5,620 nucleotides of DNA, taken from positions 1 to 5,620 of the forward strand of contig CAKZYM010000605.1 of the NCBI GenBank assembly GCA_937884685.1, in the 5' to 3' direction. The DNA comes from an uncultured Calothrix sp. Its GTDB lineage: Bacteria; Cyanobacteriota; Cyanobacteriia; Cyanobacteriales; Nostocaceae. The notes below the pieces were generated by a model. The model had not been told where the DNA came from and did not search any database. It was given only the letters and a program-made list of their open reading frames with translations. Shown piece by piece: positions 5,150 through 5,620 of this stretch (position 1 is its first letter; every line of letters starts with the position of its first letter). The translations under genes and the position numbers were made by a program.

Positions 5150-5620
5150 TTATTTAAATAAATTATAGAAAGACAAAAGTTGCTGTATTTCCTCAACATT
5201 ATTCGCATTAATTACAGTCAGTAAAACTTCTTGTAATTTATCCAAGTCACTAATTCGAGAAATTTGAGACATTAAATCCAATCCCTGCTCGCCAAATTTT
5301 GCTTCTATAGCAGTTTTTATACTCGATACTATTCCTTCTACTCTTCCTTCTACTTTTCCTCGTGCTTCACCTCTTGCTTCACCACGTGCTTCACCTTCTC
5401 GTAATATTTCTTGATACCAAGGAGATTCGCGTAAAACAGCCATATCCCACCTCATTATCTCTCGAACAACTGCGCTTTCTAACACAAAAGTAGCAAAAAA
5501 TGCTAGAACGGTCTCAAGTTGGTTTAAATTTTCATCTTCACGCAAAAGTTGTAATGCTTCTTTGATTGTAGACTCATTATCTCCCCCTTTCAAAATTGGT
5601 ACAAATGGAAGTAATGATGG
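5150..5620 (-). CDS. Rpn-family (PD-(D/E)XK nuclease/putative transposase) protein, C-terminal part, start outside window
   Basis: The minus-strand frame stays open to the window edge. The residues PSLLPFVPI precede the TTG at 5591-5593, so that TTG is internal. LLPFVPILKGG is the hallmark that follows the nuclease core in cyanobacterial Rpn/DUF4351-type proteins. The visible part holds a helical region (FFATFVLESAVVREIMRWD), the conserved SPWYQEILREGEARGEARGE linker, and a C-terminal helical tail beginning KTAIEAKFGEQGLDLM. The GEAR/GKVEG repeats form a charged helical linker encoded by 12-bp units. The catalytic PD-(D/E)XK core would be upstream and is not visible. These proteins are very numerous in cyanobacteria, often in variable regions, and relatives of E. 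coli RpnA promote recombination in vivo. It is convergent with the lectin gene and probably unrelated to it. Confidence 0.85.
   Translation of the reverse strand, partial: PSLLPFVPILKGGDNESTIKEALQLLREDENLNQLETVLAFFATFVLESAVVREIMRWDMAVLRESPWYQEILREGEARGEARGEARGKVEGRVEGIVSSIKTAIEAKFGEQGLDLMSQISRISDLDKLQEVLLTVINANNVEEIQQLLSFYNLFK
5361..5396 (-). repeat. 3 x 12-bp tandem repeat encoding GEAR units
   Basis: Three 12-bp units (5361-5372, 5373-5384, 5385-5396) differ at only a few bases and encode successive GEAR blocks in the Rpn-family protein. Diverged units of the same type (GKVEGRVEG) continue toward 5330. Because the unit is a multiple of three, copy-number change by slippage lengthens or shortens the linker without breaking the frame. 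Confidence 0.8.

Overview
The window looks like an accessory region of a filamentous cyanobacterial chromosome. The DNA is AT-rich. It carries a CHASE2 sensor of the cyanobacterial type, a cyanobacterial-style Rpn/DUF4351-like protein with a GEAR-repeat linker, and one near-HIP1 octamer (GCGATCGA, about 1104-1111). This assignment is inference; no rRNA, tRNA or housekeeping gene anchors the taxonomy.

Layout. Positions 2-1189 (+) hold the 3' part of a CHASE2 membrane sensor whose start lies outside the window. Next is a 302-base AT-rich gap (1190-1491) with a 3 x 9-bp tandem repeat, a 7-bp inverted repeat and a plausible promoter and ribosome binding site. Three forward-strand genes follow: an unrecognised 292-residue helical protein (1492-2370); a long frame (2471-3889) interrupted by one TAA at 2840-2842; and a 331-residue protein with a bulb-type (GNA/mannose-binding) lectin domain (4022-5017). 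A stem-loop lies in the convergent gap, and the minus strand carries the 3' part of an Rpn-family protein (5150-5620), cut by the window edge.

The most notable gene is 2471-3889. Both sides of the stop are in the same frame. The 350 bases after the stop contain no ATG, GTG or TTG in frame, so the two halves look like one 472-codon gene that has acquired a nonsense codon or is read through. Its C-terminus carries two tandem units resembling the nitrile-hydratase-alpha-like leader domain (NHLP) of ribosomal natural-product precursors. They sit at the wrong end of an unusually long protein for a normal precursor.

How the genes may work together is inference. The lectin protein pairs a mannose-binding motif with a hydrophobic helical segment inserted in what looks like a beta-sandwich. 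Its neighbours are orphan proteins with helical, partly hydrophobic segments. Together they would fit a small surface-recognition or toxin-like cassette, but no modification enzyme, transporter or immunity gene is visible to confirm this.
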